Under the pieces are notes generated by a model. It made no database searches, was not told the origin of the DNA, and saw only the letters and a program-made list of their open reading frames with translations. The translations under genes and the position numbers were made by a program. From positions 2,861,532 through 2,925,531 of the forward strand of contig BCJX01000001.1 of the NCBI GenBank assembly GCA_001600415.1: a DNA stretch of 64,000 bases, given 5' to 3'. Numbering within the stretch: position 1 is the stretch's first letter; each line of letters begins with the position of its first letter. Source of the stretch: Pascua guehoae (Eukaryota > Basidiomycota > Tremellomycetes > Trichosporonales > Trichosporonaceae). Shown piece after piece: positions 34,883 to 46,663 of the stretch.

Positions 34883-35923
34883 ATGCTCGGTTCCATCCTA
34901 CTCGCGTCGCTCGCGCTCGTCGAGCTCGTTAGTGGCACGCACATCCCGCGCGCTGGCGCGCGCTTCAACACCAACCACCCTCGGAACCCGTCACCAGTCA
35001 AGCGCGACCTTCCCGCTCGTGTGGACAACACTATTGCGACCTTCTACCGGCTCGTTCCCGCGGAAGGCGGTACCAAAGTTCACTGCAATGGCCTCGAACC
35101 GTGAGTACATACATGGCTGGTACGTTTACATTCCAAGTCCTAACCATCCTCCAGCGATGGGGAGTCTGAGTTCTTTGTCGCCATGAACACCCAAATGTTC
35201 AACGTGGACAGGGACTGCTTCAAGATGATCACCATCTGGGGCGAAGGCAAGGCACCCGTGCAAGCCCAGATCCTCGACTCGTGCCCTACATGCCCCACCT
35301 ACGGTCACATCGACATGTCCACCGCCCTCATGAGGTACTTCGACCCAACACTGACCAAGGGCATCATCAACATCGGTTGGTCTACCGATGGTAGCAGCGA
35401 GGGTGGTAGCCAGCCCGAACCCGAGCCCGAGCCGACGTCAACAACACCCGAGTGGACTCCCGAGCCCACGAGCACCTGGACCCCACCGCCCACGAGCACC
35501 TGGACCCCCGAGCCCACCACCCAGCCTCCCACCACGTCGGAGAAGCCGTCGCCCACTCCCTCGCCCTCGCCTTCGTCCCAGTCCGTGGCCCCGTCGTCGA
35601 TGTCCCTCTCGGCGTCCCTGAGCTCGTCAGCCGCCCTCCCCTCGCTCTCGCTCAACGCAACCCTCGTTGCCAATGGCACGGCGCTCAACTCAACCGCCAA
35701 CATCACCAGCGCCATCAACGGTACCAACGCCACAAGCGCCACCATCACCGCGGCCATGAACGCTACCGCCACCGTGGCGCTCCCACACGTCACCGTCGCG
35801 CACAATGACGTGGTGGTCGTCGCCGACGATGGCAAGGGCACTCCCGACTCTGGCAACTTTGCCGTCCTCAACGGCCTCGTCGCCAACTTTGGTCGCATCA
35901 TTCTCATCGCTGCCAGCGCATAG
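34883..35923 (+). CDS. Secreted double-psi beta-barrel (expansin/RlpA-like) protein
   Basis: About 330 residues in two exons (intron near 35101-35153, GTGAGT to CTCCAG). A signal peptide (MLGSILLASLALVELVSG) leads to a dibasic KR. The barrel domain covers roughly residues 50-150 and shows TFYRLVPAEGGTKVHCNG, then ILDSCPTCPTYGHIDMS and GIINIGW, matching fungal DPBB proteins. The rest is a P/T/S/E-rich stalk with repeated TPEPTSTW units, many N-glycosylation sites (NGT, NAT), and a hydrophobic C-terminus (FGRIILIAASA) that may be a GPI signal. It probably acts at the cell wall. Enzymatic activity is not implied. Confidence 0.85.
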
Positions 35924-36989
35924 TCCGTGCCACATCCCAACCACACTCTCGTTCGACATGGACTCTAGTCGTCTTCCGCATCAATTCTTGGGGTCGTTTG
36001 TGAAGCATTTCCTCTTTTTCCTCCTTCTACCATGCACCCGGTGTGCGTGGTTCCCGCCCGTTTAGCCCTCCCCATACGCCACTGTACGGTGTCATGCTAT
36101 TTGTTTATAGTTTGGCAGAGACGCCAATGGAAGGTCTGACCACGCATCTGCGGAAAACAACATGTGGTTGCCTGGCAATGAGACGCAATCCCGTCGTGGC
36201 TGAGGGCTGAATAAGTCTTGTGGTAAGAATGAAGTACAGCATCACCTGCCGCGGACGACAGTGCCGATCTTGGTTTCGCAGTGACATTGAGAAGACGGAC
36301 AATGTGCCCCGTTAAGGCTGGTGCACGATGACTCGAACATACAGCTGAGTGATGGTAAGACCAGAGATACTGAAAGGAGACACTGAAGACGGTAGACCAA
36401 ACGTTTACCCACGCACACCGCCAAGAATGAGCAGCAGGACATTAACATGGCACCATTGAATTGGGACCCATACCCATGGGAGGCTTTGGTTTCTCACGTT
36501 AATCCTCTCACTGAAAGAGGGTAGGTTTGGCATGGAGGGCACGGATCACAAACAGGACAACCAGGGAGTCAACAGTGGCAATGGCGGTCAGAAGTGTATT
36601 TCACCAAGTGGTACCCAACTGAATCCAGGCACTACCGCCTCCCACCGCGCTGAGACCGACCCCAACGTGGAGGGCACCCAAGAGACTACCATTTACATGG
36701 CACTTGACACTAGATGTATGATGCTACCAAGGATCACGGTCTGTCTCTTCAGACGTCCTTGGGGTTCAGACGTCCGTGGGGTGGGCTCGGGGCACCCTTC
36801 TCACCCCCATTTCAAGCGCGACTCTGCTCACCACTGCCCCCAGCATCTGGGGTAGTCTCAGACGTCGTGGAGGCATGCATGTTGTTTGTCGTTCTGCCCA
36901 TGTCAGTCCGATACCACCAAAGTAGCCTCACACGGGCTAGCATTCAAACAGGCCAGAGGGCACGAACGCTTTTATGAAGGGGCGATTAC
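35924..36989. other. Convergent intergenic region
   Basis: Lies between convergent genes. Nothing recognised apart from presumed 3' ends. Confidence 0.5.
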
Positions 36990-38049
36990 TCACTCATTGG
37001 TGCTAACCAGAAAGGAAGCGGAAGAAAATGCAAATGGGGAAGCATTGCGGATCAGAGAAATGTTGTACGTGGCTCTTGCATCGAGGACGACGGCCATGAG
37101 TAGCTTGTCGGGACTGGACTGGTTGTCGACTGAACTTCTCACGAGAATGTCTGTGGAGTTTGCATTGTTGTATTGCGGAATAGGCGGGTCCGTCCTCACT
37201 GTGAAGTTGTCGTATATGGACATGACTTCGCCGTACAGGAAAACCATCGACGCATTGGGTTGGCTCGTAAAGGAAATCGAGAAGTCGCCGTTGTCCTCCT
37301 TAGGGGCGCGGATACGGTCAGGCTGATCGTCGCCTCGAATGCCTTGAATCAACATGCCCTCTGTGTTTGGTACGTAGACATCAGGGCTAACGTTCAACTC
37401 GTCATCCACCGCTGACAAGTTGACCATCTTGAAACCTGTCCTGTTCGGCTGTCAACAAACAAGAGATCATGGCAACTTACCCGCTCTCTATTTCGGTCGT
37501 GATAATGGAGTGTGTAAAGTTCAGGAGCTCCATCTCCGGTGTTTGTGTCGTATTGTATGGTATGTCATTGAGCAGTGTCAGAGTGGCCCTGTATGGCGCG
37601 TACTCGACGCGTACGTGTATCTCCGCCAGCATGCCGTCCAACGGGCCATCAACGGTAAGGCTGTAATGTCGCGCGGTGGGGTTGATGAGATCGAGACGAA
37701 GCTTGCCTGTCCCATTGTACGAACCGTAAAAGGAGATCCCCTTCCCTGTGTAGTGGATCGTGACTTGACTGCCATTGCACCACGCATTGTGCGACGAATA
37801 TGGATCGAGCTGCATGCCGGTCCCCGCGCGGAGGGGATCGTACCAGAGGTGGTCATTGTGGGGATAGTACCTCCAGAACCACCCACGCCCGTCATTATAA
37901 TCGTAAATGTGTAGCGGCGAGCTGTCGCTGACAGTGTAGTTGTATTCAACCGTTGGATATGTTGCCCATAGCGGGTAGGAACCGAGGGCCTCGGCGAGTG
38001 TCGCACAGAACGAGAGCAAGGCGCATACCAGACGGAAGTCGTTAACCAT
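36990..38049 (-). CDS. Secreted hypothetical glycoprotein
   Basis: Two exons give about 335 residues. A signal peptide (MVNDFRLVCALLSFCATLAE) precedes WATYPTVEYNYTVSD and a beta-rich region with WFWRYYPHNDHLWYDP, NAWCNGSQVTIHYTGKGI and LDLINPTARHYSLTVDGP, recalling galactose-binding-like ectodomains of basidiomycete surface proteins. The 45-nt intron around 37432-37476 joins IESG to TGFKMVNLSAV. Many N-glycosylation sites are visible. The frame stops at TGA inside GAGTGAGTAAT, which also reads as a splice donor, so a further exon with a membrane anchor is possible. An in-frame ATG at 38232 would extend the N-terminus; 38049 is preferred for its signal peptide. Confidence 0.72.
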
Positions 38050-39907
38050 TGCGTTGTCTACGCTTGAGGGAGCAAGAATGTGTCGTGGGGGTTGATGACG
38101 GGTGGGAACGTGTTCCAATCCGGCGAGGATGCTCAGAAGTTGTTCGACGGACGTGTAGAACTCCGTCCGGTCGAGCTGTAGGTAGCAAGGAGAGAAGAGT
38201 ACCGGCAAGATTGAGACGAGCGTGCCGTTCATGAAACGACACCCAGCTAGTGTACGCGTTTCTCCTCAGCGCAACCATCGTATCACCTCGGCGCTCTTCG
38301 CCTTACCTCCCCTGCAGCATGTAGAATGCCCGTCCTTGGTGCGGCACTGTACCTGGGAAGGGACGGTTCTCAAAGCCCAAGAGCACAGCTGCAGTGTTGC
38401 TTTTACGGCTCTTTAGTCTTACCAATTCCCTGCCGCGCCAGGCACTGCGACGAGATCGTGCTGTTTGGCGGCTTTGGGACGTTTCAGACCATACTTGACG
38501 TGTGACAACAACAGGAATCACAGTCGTGCTGCAATGAGCCAAGCGCAGGACGCGACTTGGTCGCAGGGAAACGTAGTGCAGCTGGGACCTAGCCACCAGC
38601 TTGTGGTTGGTGCCTTGCAGGTTTGAGCCGTAACTGATGTGGTGTACGGCATATTGGACAAACAAAGTTCACCCAAACCCAAATGACCATGACTCATTCT
38701 CTCAGACCTCATGCCCGTCTGCTCACTTCCATACTTTGGTATGGGAGCACCCGCCATGCGTAAGCAATCCTACGCAGGGAGCCTCATGCGTCTGCTTTCT
38801 TTCGGTTACCTCAAAGGCCTCACTGCCACGCTCGCAAAACGTGGTGGCCAGGTTGTCAGTGGAGCCGGCTGTTGTACTTGACGGCGCCCACCCGGCACCA
38901 CGCTGTGTGCCCTGTCCACACAAGCAGGGAGAGAGGACGGGGTCTGTGGTACAAGGCGATTTCTCCACACCCCATCGCATCCCTTTTCCCTCAATACAAT
39001 GCTGTACAGGTGCGTCCGGAAAGTCTTGAGACTGCCACTTTGAGCTCGGTCTAGTTGAAGTTGCGCATGGGCATTATCTAGAGCAAAGCAATGGCACAGC
39101 AGTGAACACACCACTGGTTCCTGCTTGTTGTATCCCAGATGTTCTGCGCGCCTTCCTGTATGCGGACCGTGGGCGTACCAGAGCTTAACGTGGCAGTCTC
39201 ACGACTTTCGGGACACACATGTACAGTAGAGATAGAACAGCGGAGATGGAGTGGAAACCATTCTAGCCGCGAGCAGCATGGCCATCGTGTCATGCCCCCC
39301 GGGGAATATCAGCAGCCTGGCACATGTGCGCAGAGAGCAGCTCCACATTCCAAGGGATGCCACGCACGGCGGCCAGTACGCAGTTATTTGTATGGCAGCA
39401 AGCATCACGCTGATCATGACGTCACTACTAATGAAGTCGGGCCTGTGTGTTCCAACAGCCGTGCACCATGGTGATGTGCACAGTGTGTGCATCCCCCAGC
39501 CCCTTGCTTGCCCCCCGAGGTGAGATCGCGTTCTCGGAATGCCGAGGCGCCCAGGTGTGCCAAGAGACATGTGCCCAGATTGCTCTACAGTACGGATGAT
39601 CCACTTTGCGCGTCGCCCTATCCCGCCATGCGGCCAACTGCGGGCTTGAACGCGCTGCGCGCTGCGGTATGCGCGACCTCCGCAGCAGCGAAGACACAGC
39701 TTTGTCGCACATGCCAAGGCGCCGTGTCTTAGCTGGTATACCAGAGTGGTGCTGCACTCATGCGCATCGCAGCCCGATAAAAGTCTGCAGACACGCTGCG
39801 AATGGCTGCACTCGATCCTTGGACTCCAACTATTTCTACTGACCTACCCTCCCATTCGACTCGCCACCATTCAAGCTTCTGAACCGCTACTCGCCGCCGA
39901 CTACACT
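38050..39907. other. Intergenic region with MITE
   Basis: A 1.9-kb region that holds a 216-bp mariner-like MITE (39007-39222). No gene supported. Confidence 0.5.
39007..39222. mobile_element. MITE with Tc1/mariner-like ends
   Basis: Terminal inverted repeats of about 40 bases: left CAGGTGCGTCCGGAAAGTC and onward to GAGACTGCCAC; right end, read on the minus strand, CATGTGTGTCCCGAAAGTC and onward to GAGACTGCCAC. About seven of 40 positions differ. A TA dinucleotide flanks both ends (39005-39006 and 39223-39224), as expected for mariner insertion. The interior holds no transposase frame. The GTGTCCCGAAAGT end type is common in mariner elements. Confidence 0.7.
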
Positions 39908-41121
39908 ATGCGTGCCTTCACCACCGTCGCAGCTATTGGTGCACTCGCACTCACGGCAAGTGCCCAAAGGTATGGTGCCTTGGAGGTCCACTGCGTCCGT
40001 GCGTGCTGACAGCCACAGCATTAGTATCCCTGGCGTATCTGGGTGAGTGGTCCTGGCGGCCCAGAGATGTCTCGCCAGAGGTCACCTGTATCGGACCCAG
40101 CATAAACCCAGAAGGATTTTCTGCGAATAGAGCCGTCTCCTCGCCAAGTAGACGCCACTGACACCCCAAGCGGGTGCTCCACCGCCCTCGTCCAGCTCAC
40201 ATTCTCGGACCTCTCGTCCTGCCTCTCCGTCAACTCACTCGTGCCCCTCCTGATGGCGGGCAACGACTCGATCGTCGGCCCGATTGATACATACCTCTCG
40301 GGCCTCTGTTCCTCGCCTCCGTGCGACGAGTCTGCGCTGTCTTCCGCCGAGGGCCACATCAACAGCGGGTGCGCGGCCGATCTGGAGGATCCCGCGAGCA
40401 TTCCGAATGTGATCCTCATGGTGTTGGAGAACTACACGGCCGTCGAGGCGGCCGCGTGCTTGAAGAATGAGACGTGAGTGCGCCTTTCATATGTGTCAGG
40501 CGGGGTGAAACCTTAAGCGAGACGATGGGCCAGTGTCACACACCAGGCTCCAATGCCCCCGCCCATGAGTGGCACACACCTCTGGCTTCGCTGACGCCCA
40601 GCACCAACACGTTCTGTGTCACCGACATGCTCAGCACGGTGGAAGATGTCACCCAGACCAACGTGACACTGTCGGCAGTCACGGGCCTGCTCAACGGCGA
40701 CCCCCAGGCCCAGCAGCAGGTGGCCACTGCGCTCGAGTCGGGCCAGCTGTGCACGGGCTGCGTGAGCAACCTCTTCCATGCGGCCACGGCGCTCAACGCC
40801 ACGGCAGCAAACTCGACCCTCGTGACGGCACAGGACACGTGTGGTGCAGACTTTGGGCGTGAGTGCGGGGAAAATCTTGGCGGACGTGGCGAGTTGCACG
40901 GCGGCACCTGGTGCCACTAGTGATGTTGGCGAGGATTGTTTAGTGTGGATGCTGATGGTCCAGAAGACAACGCGTCGGGTGTGACGACTGCCACCGCGAG
41001 CGAGAGTAGCCCCGCAGCAACAACGTCTCCCAATGGTGCGGGCTCACGGTCTGCGCCATCGCTGTTTGTGGCAAGCTCGGCCCTCGCGAGCGTGCTCGTT
41101 AGTGCCGTTCTGGCCTTCTGA
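39908..41121 (+). CDS. Secreted Cys-containing, probably GPI-anchored protein
   Basis: A signal peptide (MRAFTTVAAIGALALTASAQ) is split from a short second exon (ISIPGVSG) and then a large exon with DATDTPSGCSTALVQLTFSD. The body has spaced cysteine pairs (CSSPPC, GCAADL, CLKN, FCVTDML, LCTGCVSNLF) and many N-glycosylation sites. The tail is S/T/A-rich and ends in a hydrophobic segment (LFVASSALASVLVSAVLAF), a typical GPI signal. About 270 residues over five exons. Exons around 40018-40150 are short and their borders uncertain; the last join (FGR/DVDADG) uses a donor in GAGTGCGGGG. No family recognised. Confidence 0.65.
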
Positions 41122-41345
41122 GAGACGGCCGCCTAAGACCCTTGACAACCAGCGTATTGGCCTGGTGCTTTAGCTCTCTAGCTCAGTCTTACAGACGCAA
41201 TGCACCTGTCGTGTCCGGTAAATGTGGCATCGACTGCGCAAGGGCGACCTGTACCGGTACATGTGATGAAGTACTGCTGTATACAACGGGAAAAACAAAT
41301 GTATCCCTGTACCCCGCCTGGCAACTGCCCAACGTTTAAAGGTCG

Positions 41346-42328
41346 TCAGGCCACTGCCCCTGCCCCCGAGTTGCCCTTGTCCCGGATCTGATCGTCATAG
41401 TCAACCCACATATCCTCCACATCACGCATCTCCCGGTTGCATCGCACCTTCCACGACGCATCAGTATAGCCATGTTCATGGCGGAGACGCGCCTGATCAA
41501 AATCGATCAGACACAGTCTCCCATCTCTGCCCCGGAGAATGTGACGCCACGCGACGTCGTTGTGGATCACACCCGCGCCATGGAGAGCTCGGTAGAGGTC
41601 GCGAATCTGCTCTCTGTCCTGTTAAACACTTGGTCAACGTCCAGGCCCAAGAGACACCTACCGAATGCCGTGGTTGCCCATCTCGTCCTCGGGAAGATTG
41701 GTCCCCCCGTCGTCCATGACCGAAACAAGGGCTTTGGCGTGTTCAAGAGGCTCGTCGTAATGCAGCTCGTTCCCGATCCCCCAGTACCGGGGAACGACAG
41801 TACCTTGAAGTGGACCCAGGTGGTGATACACGGCAGCTTCTTTCAGAACGGCCTGGCGCGCATCATTCATTGAAAAGTCACCGTTGCTGAAGAGCTCCAC
41901 GTCGGCGCTCCGGAGGATGCACGGCTTGGGCGTGTCGTCCGGACACAGGCGAAGGGCAACATCGAATGTTTCGTGTATGGCACCTTGTCCACGCCGTTGG
42001 GTGATGGTGATACTAACGCCTTCGGGGGGACGCTCAGGGGGGTCGTCGTCCCACTGCGAAGGGGGCAGTAGGTCCGGGAGAGTGAACGATAGATTGGCAA
42101 ACTCGCCCGAGTATGGGCTCCCCATTGACAGGACTATCCAGTGGCCGCCGCCGAGGTCGTGAGGTGGTTGCGACGGAGCCGCTGGGACCTGCACAATGGA
42201 AGGGGTGACGTTCAGAGGTTGAGGATGAACATGGAAGTGCGTGGGCACAAGACGAGCGGTGTTGTCATTCAGCAAGGACGAAGACCGTTGTTCATGCTCA
42301 TACTCACGCAGTCCATGGTCGTTGACAT
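41346..42328 (-). CDS. Protein-kinase-like (APH/fungal kinase fold) protein
   Basis: A protein of about 250 residues in three exons. The N-terminus is MSTTMDC, then a 120-nt intron and VPAAPSQPPHDLGGGHW. The N-lobe has GQGAIHETFDVALRL, an ALRL-type strand that may hold the family's lysine equivalent. KEAAVYHHLGPLQGTVVPRY follows. The second intron joins GNHGIR to EQIRDLYRALHGAGV. The catalytic loop reads HNDVAWRHIL and the metal-binding strand reads LIDFDQA, in place of HxDxxxxN and DFG. Fungal members of this degenerate family commonly have such variants. It ends SGAGAVA. No substrate is known; a pseudo- or small-molecule kinase is possible. Confidence 0.68.
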
Positions 42329-43403
42329 TGTGCTGTTAACACCGTAGGCGACAAGCGAAGAGAAGCAAGGTGGAGGTGTATGACAACCCGCAGCCGGCAG
42401 AGCTGCACCACTGGCATGCAACCGTACCTACACACCCAGTGGCCACTGGGTGTGTAGGTACGGTTGCATGCACAGTGTTGATCAGGCACCAGCCTGGCTT
42501 GATCTGATCGCTTGGATCGGCGACTTGTTTGTGTGCCGGTTTGCTTGATTGTTTGGTCATGCTGGTGGAGCGAGTTGGTCATTACAATAGTTGGTCCTTT
42601 TAGTAGTTGGTCATTTACTATAGCCAGCGCCCGCTTGTATTGGAAAGACGGTGTCGACATGCTGCTGCGGCGGACCAGAGTCTCGGTTGGGTGCGCGGGG
42701 CCGCTGAGGCGGACGGAGTTGCCCTAGCCGCAGAGAGGTGGGCATCGGTGGCGTGCCTGGGATGTGGGATGTGGTAAGCGGGGTGAGACCACCACTTGAG
42801 CAGTCCGCAAGTGTCACCGCGATCACCATGGCTTGATCATGTGTTCGCTCTATGCTTAACAGGGTGGCAAACGAAGCCGAGCGGATGCCGAATGACATGG
42901 TGGGAGTTGGAAAAACCAAGTCGTATCGCATCCAACCGGCATTGTGGGATGACCAAATCGACCAAAGGGTATGCCAAGAATACCTGCCAAGACCGAGAGG
43001 TCTAGTGCTGCTCGATACGGGCTGCCGTCCGCGACATGTGGAGGTGGAGGCCGAAGGGTGGATGCCGCCGCCGGGTGAATAGACTCTGCCGCCCGGTGCT
43101 CCATGGGCTTCCGGCCTGGGTCGCCAGGGGGGAGGCCACCGGCTCGGCGTCCTCGGCTGGGTCCGGTTTGATTCCCCTTTTAGCGCCGCTCGAGTCGTTG
43201 ACAACTCGCATCGTGCATTTTCCCCCCCAATCTTCGAACTTTGGCATCCATGTTGAGAGAAAGAGACACTTCGACGTTGCTTATACTCTCCACCTAGACT
43301 CTGACCGTCGCCACCACCACCAACACCATCCCACTCGCCGCGACCGACACCGACCAGTGTTGACCTAAAGCCTAAAGCCACCCCCGCCGATTCACGAGCC
43401 GCC
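42329..43403. other. Divergent intergenic region with palindrome
   Basis: Contains a perfect 58-bp palindrome (42414-42471) and three copies of an AGTTGGTCATT-like motif at 42571-42616. C-rich sequence at 43290-43400 leads into the SBF-family gene. No additional gene supported. Confidence 0.5.
42414..42471. repeat. Perfect 58-bp palindrome
   Basis: Left arm GCATGCAACCGTACCTACAC followed by ACCCAGTGG (29 bases) is exactly reverse-complemented by the right arm with no spacer; the centre is GGCC at 42441-42444. No transposase is near. Confidence 0.9.
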
Positions 43404-44793
43404 ATGAGCGCCGCACCCGCCGAGCCAAATGGGCAGCCACCCGCGGCTGCTCCACCCCGCCCTCCGTCGATTTTACGACGCGTGTGGGACATTATCCTGG
43501 GACAATGGATGCTGATCGCCATGGGATTCCTCGTCCTGCTCGCCTGGCTCTTCCCCTCGGTCGGCAAGCGCGGGGGCCACATTGCCGCGGAATGGACCGT
43601 GACGTGGGGCGCGGTCATTTTGATCTTCTTGATCTCTGGCCTGAGCCTGCCGTTTAGCAAGCTCGTGACACGCGCGCGCAACATTCGCATGCACTTGCAA
43701 GTGCAGATTGCGTCGTTTCTCATCTCGTCGGCCATCTTCTACGGCATTGCATGCGCGGCAGCGACAAACGACAACATTTACGTGCCCATCCTCGTCGGTC
43801 TGGTCGCGACGGGTTGCTTGCCGACCGGCATCTCGTCCAACGTTGTCATGACGCGCATGGCAAAGGGCGACGAGCCCGCGACCATGGTCGAAGTGTCGCT
43901 CGGCAACTTTATCGGACCTTTCATCACGCCGCTCCTTATCAACAAGCTCTACCTGCCCTCGACGGCAAAGTTCCGCGCATGGCTCCCAGACGACGCCATC
44001 CACAACCTCCCGTCGCTCTACCGCCGCGTCATGATGCAGATGGGCCTCACCGTCTTTGTGCCCCTCGCTGTCGGCCAGGTCATCCGTGCCATCTGGCCAA
44101 AGCAGGTCCAGTGGACAATGGCAAAGTTTAAGATTGCAAAGGTTGGCTCTCTGTGTCTCCTGGCACTTATTTGGTAAGTTCTCCGGCGCCCACCGTACGT
44201 GCCCATCACTAATGCCCAGGTCGACGTTCTGCACGGCCTTTGCCTCAAAGGCCCTCGAGCGCATCAACTCGCCGACCATCATCTTCCTCATCTTTGTCAA
44301 CTTTGGCCTCTCGATCGGCATGACCGTCATGGCCTTTTACCTCGCCCGCCCACCAAAGGCGCTGAACCGCCTCTCTCCCGTCCTCTTCCACCGCGCGAGC
44401 AAAGAAGAGACTGCGTCGGTCGTCTTTCTCATCCCGTCCAAGACCCAGGCGCTCGGTATCCCCCTCGTCGCGGCAATGTACGCCAGCGAGACGGACGAGA
44501 TGCGCGCCCTCATCCAGGTGCCCATGATCCTGTTCAACGCGATCCAGATTCTCTGTGGGCAGCTGTGCGTTCCCTACTTCCGCCACTGGATCGAGCAGAA
44601 GAAGATCACCGACGAGGAGAGCGCAGACAGCGGGGCCGAGGCCGACGTCCAAGAACTCGGCAGCGTGAGCGAGCGCACCGTCGAGACGGGCGTGCCGGAC
44701 TCGGACGACAAGGTGCCCGAAAAGAGCGAGACGGACAAGGTGGCCGACAACATTCCAGCGACACACGTCGAGACTGCGGCGCATCACAGGTGA
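43404..44793 (+). CDS. SBF/RCH1-like membrane transporter
   Basis: About 448 residues in two exons (intron around 44175-44218). The first helix follows a proline-rich N-terminus (MSAAPAEPNGQPPAAAPPRP): WDIILGQWMLIAMGFLVLL. Then come LSLPFSKLVTRARNIRMHL, VGLVATGCLPTGISSNVVMT, MVEVSLGNFIGPFITPLL and, in exon 2, FLIPSKTQALGIPLVAAMY. These are the hallmarks of the bile-acid:sodium symporter fold as found in the yeast/human RCH1-SLC10A7 group, which modulates calcium entry at the plasma membrane. Ten helices are expected. The tail (about 70 residues) is acidic. I assign it to the RCH1/SLC10A7-like group; function in this yeast is inferred. Confidence 0.85.
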
Positions 44794-45400
44794 TATCAGA
44801 GGTGATCTACAAAACGTCGGACGATCGAAACAGCATTTGGCATCTATTTGGCATAGTACAGGTACCCGTGTAACCGTATAGATAATGAGAGATGACACCC
44901 ATAAATGTCTTGGACTGTGAGCGCCGTGGCCCATGTCGGTGCCAAGCATTGATTGTGGTATCTAAACGTCTTGACATGAGTACTTTTTGCTCTAGTCGCG
45001 GCACGTGGCCTTGGCACGGACAGAGAGACAACCTCGACAACCTCGCTGGTTCTGTGCCGCTACCGCTGCGAGAAGTGTCAACTTGTCAAGTTCTGATCCC
45101 CACGCGCGTTACCGAGCAGGACAAGTCGGCTAGTCACGTCCCGATGCTCGTGTGCACGTCGTTGTTGGTGCACGTAGGCCGCGCGCGCCACGGGCGACTG
45201 CACCAAGTCCGTCGACCAGTTCGAGGCCCATCGCGCCACTGGGGTCCCCACATCGCAATGATCACCCGTTCCGAGACACACCCATTGCGCACAGACCACC
45301 AACACCCAGAACCGACTCACCAACAACACGACAACTTGCAGCTAGATATTTCATCTTGTTCTAACCCAACTTTAGCACATTCCACTCGTTGCACGCCATC
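44794..45400. other. Intergenic region
   Basis: Separates two plus-strand genes. No reading frame or RNA was recognised; promoter of the F-box gene expected in the last 200 bases. Confidence 0.5.
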
Positions 45401-46663
45401 ATGACAACGGACGCGACCACGACCACGCCTCCCAAGATCGACTACCTGTTCTTCCCGCACATTGTCGACGAGATTATCGGCCACTTGCCGCGCGACGACC
45501 TGCGCGCATTCCGCCTCGTGTCGCGCCAGGTACGCGACCGCGTCGACACGCTCCTCGGCACGCACATTGTGATCAAGGACGTGGACGCCGACTCGAGCTC
45601 CGCCCCAGGTGTCGGGACTGGGGCAGGGGTGGAGATTACGCTCGCGTCGGGGCGCCGCACGGCGCTGGCGCAGCGGTACACGACGGACGCGGGCCCGCTG
45701 GCCTGGAGTGCGCTCGAGGGCACGCGCGTCGTCGATCTGGGCGGGAGCCGGTGGCTCGAGGCCGACCCGCTCGCGTTCCCCTTCCTCGTCTCGGCACTGT
45801 ATCGGATGCACACCGTGCGGATCCTGCCCGGCACGGGGGTGGTGGATGTGCTCGATGCGGCGCGGTACGTTGTCCACCCCGAGGTTGATCTGCATTCCCT
45901 CTCGCTCCGGCCGCGGAGGGACGTGGATAAGGTCGTCCTCCATGTGCGCGCGGGGACGATGCCGGGGCGGAAGGATGTGGACCATGGGCATGTCTTTGGC
46001 CAGCTGTTTGTGCACTTGCAGGGCGCTCGGCATGTGGTTATCATCTTTGGCGCGCCAAAGGAGGGCGACGGGGCAGCGTCGGATGACGGACCGACGGATG
46101 CGCCTGACGGTGGGGAAGGCTCGGACGACGAGGAAGAGGAAGACGAGGACGAAGACGAGGACGAAGACGAGGACGACAACTACAGGCCCCCGCCACCCCT
46201 CCGCGGTCTCCTCCGCGACATCAAGTGGGCGCTCTGCGGCCACAAGCGCCGCCTGACTCTGGTGGACGCGGCGCACGTTCCGCTCGAGTACTTTGGCTTC
46301 AACATCGAGGACGGGAGCGATGGCCACTCGACTGCAGGGGCAGACGCAAACACCGACGCCGACGAGGGCAATGGCACGCACAAGGCCACGGCCACGGCCA
46401 CCAACGAGGACGAGACGACGCACACGGACACCAACGAGGACAAGAAGACGCACACGCACGCTGCAGCCGACAGTACACCGCCGCCGCCAGACGCCTACAC
46501 GGCACCACTGAAGCAGCTCCTCATCGCCGGACTCGAGGGGCAGTATCCCTACAAACACGACGAGGCGGGGTTCCTCGATGAGTCGATCGAGGTCGTGACG
46601 CTTGAGACGTATAAGAGTCGCTTGGCGCCGTACGATTTCGATCTCGAGACCGTGTTTGAGTAG
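45401..46663 (+). CDS. F-box protein
   Basis: A single-exon gene of 420 residues. The F-box (residues about 18-55) reads FPHIVDEIIGHLPRDDLRAF and then RLVSRQVRDRVDTLL. F-box proteins recruit targets to SCF ubiquitin ligases through Skp1. Downstream is a leucine-rich-like region with HTVRILPGTGVVDVLDAARY and RHVVIIFGAPKEG, interrupted by a highly acidic stretch (a run of DEDEDEDED around residues 240-260) and a T/D/H-rich stretch with TNEDETTHTDTNEDKKTHTH. The start is the ATG at 45401; the frame is open from 45389 but without an ATG. Substrate unknown. Confidence 0.8.
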   Translation: MTTDATTTTPPKIDYLFFPHIVDEIIGHLPRDDLRAFRLVSRQVRDRVDTLLGTHIVIKDVDADSSSAPGVGTGAGVEITLASGRRTALAQRYTTDAGPLAWSALEGTRVVDLGGSRWLEADPLAFPFLVSALYRMHTVRILPGTGVVDVLDAARYVVHPEVDLHSLSLRPRRDVDKVVLHVRAGTMPGRKDVDHGHVFGQLFVHLQGARHVVIIFGAPKEGDGAASDDGPTDAPDGGEGSDDEEEEDEDEDEDEDEDDNYRPPPPLRGLLRDIKWALCGHKRRLTLVDAAHVPLEYFGFNIEDGSDGHSTAGADANTDADEGNGTHKATATATNEDETTHTDTNEDKKTHTHAAADSTPPPPDAYTAPLKQLLIAGLEGQYPYKHDEAGFLDESIEVVTLETYKSRLAPYDFDLETVFE

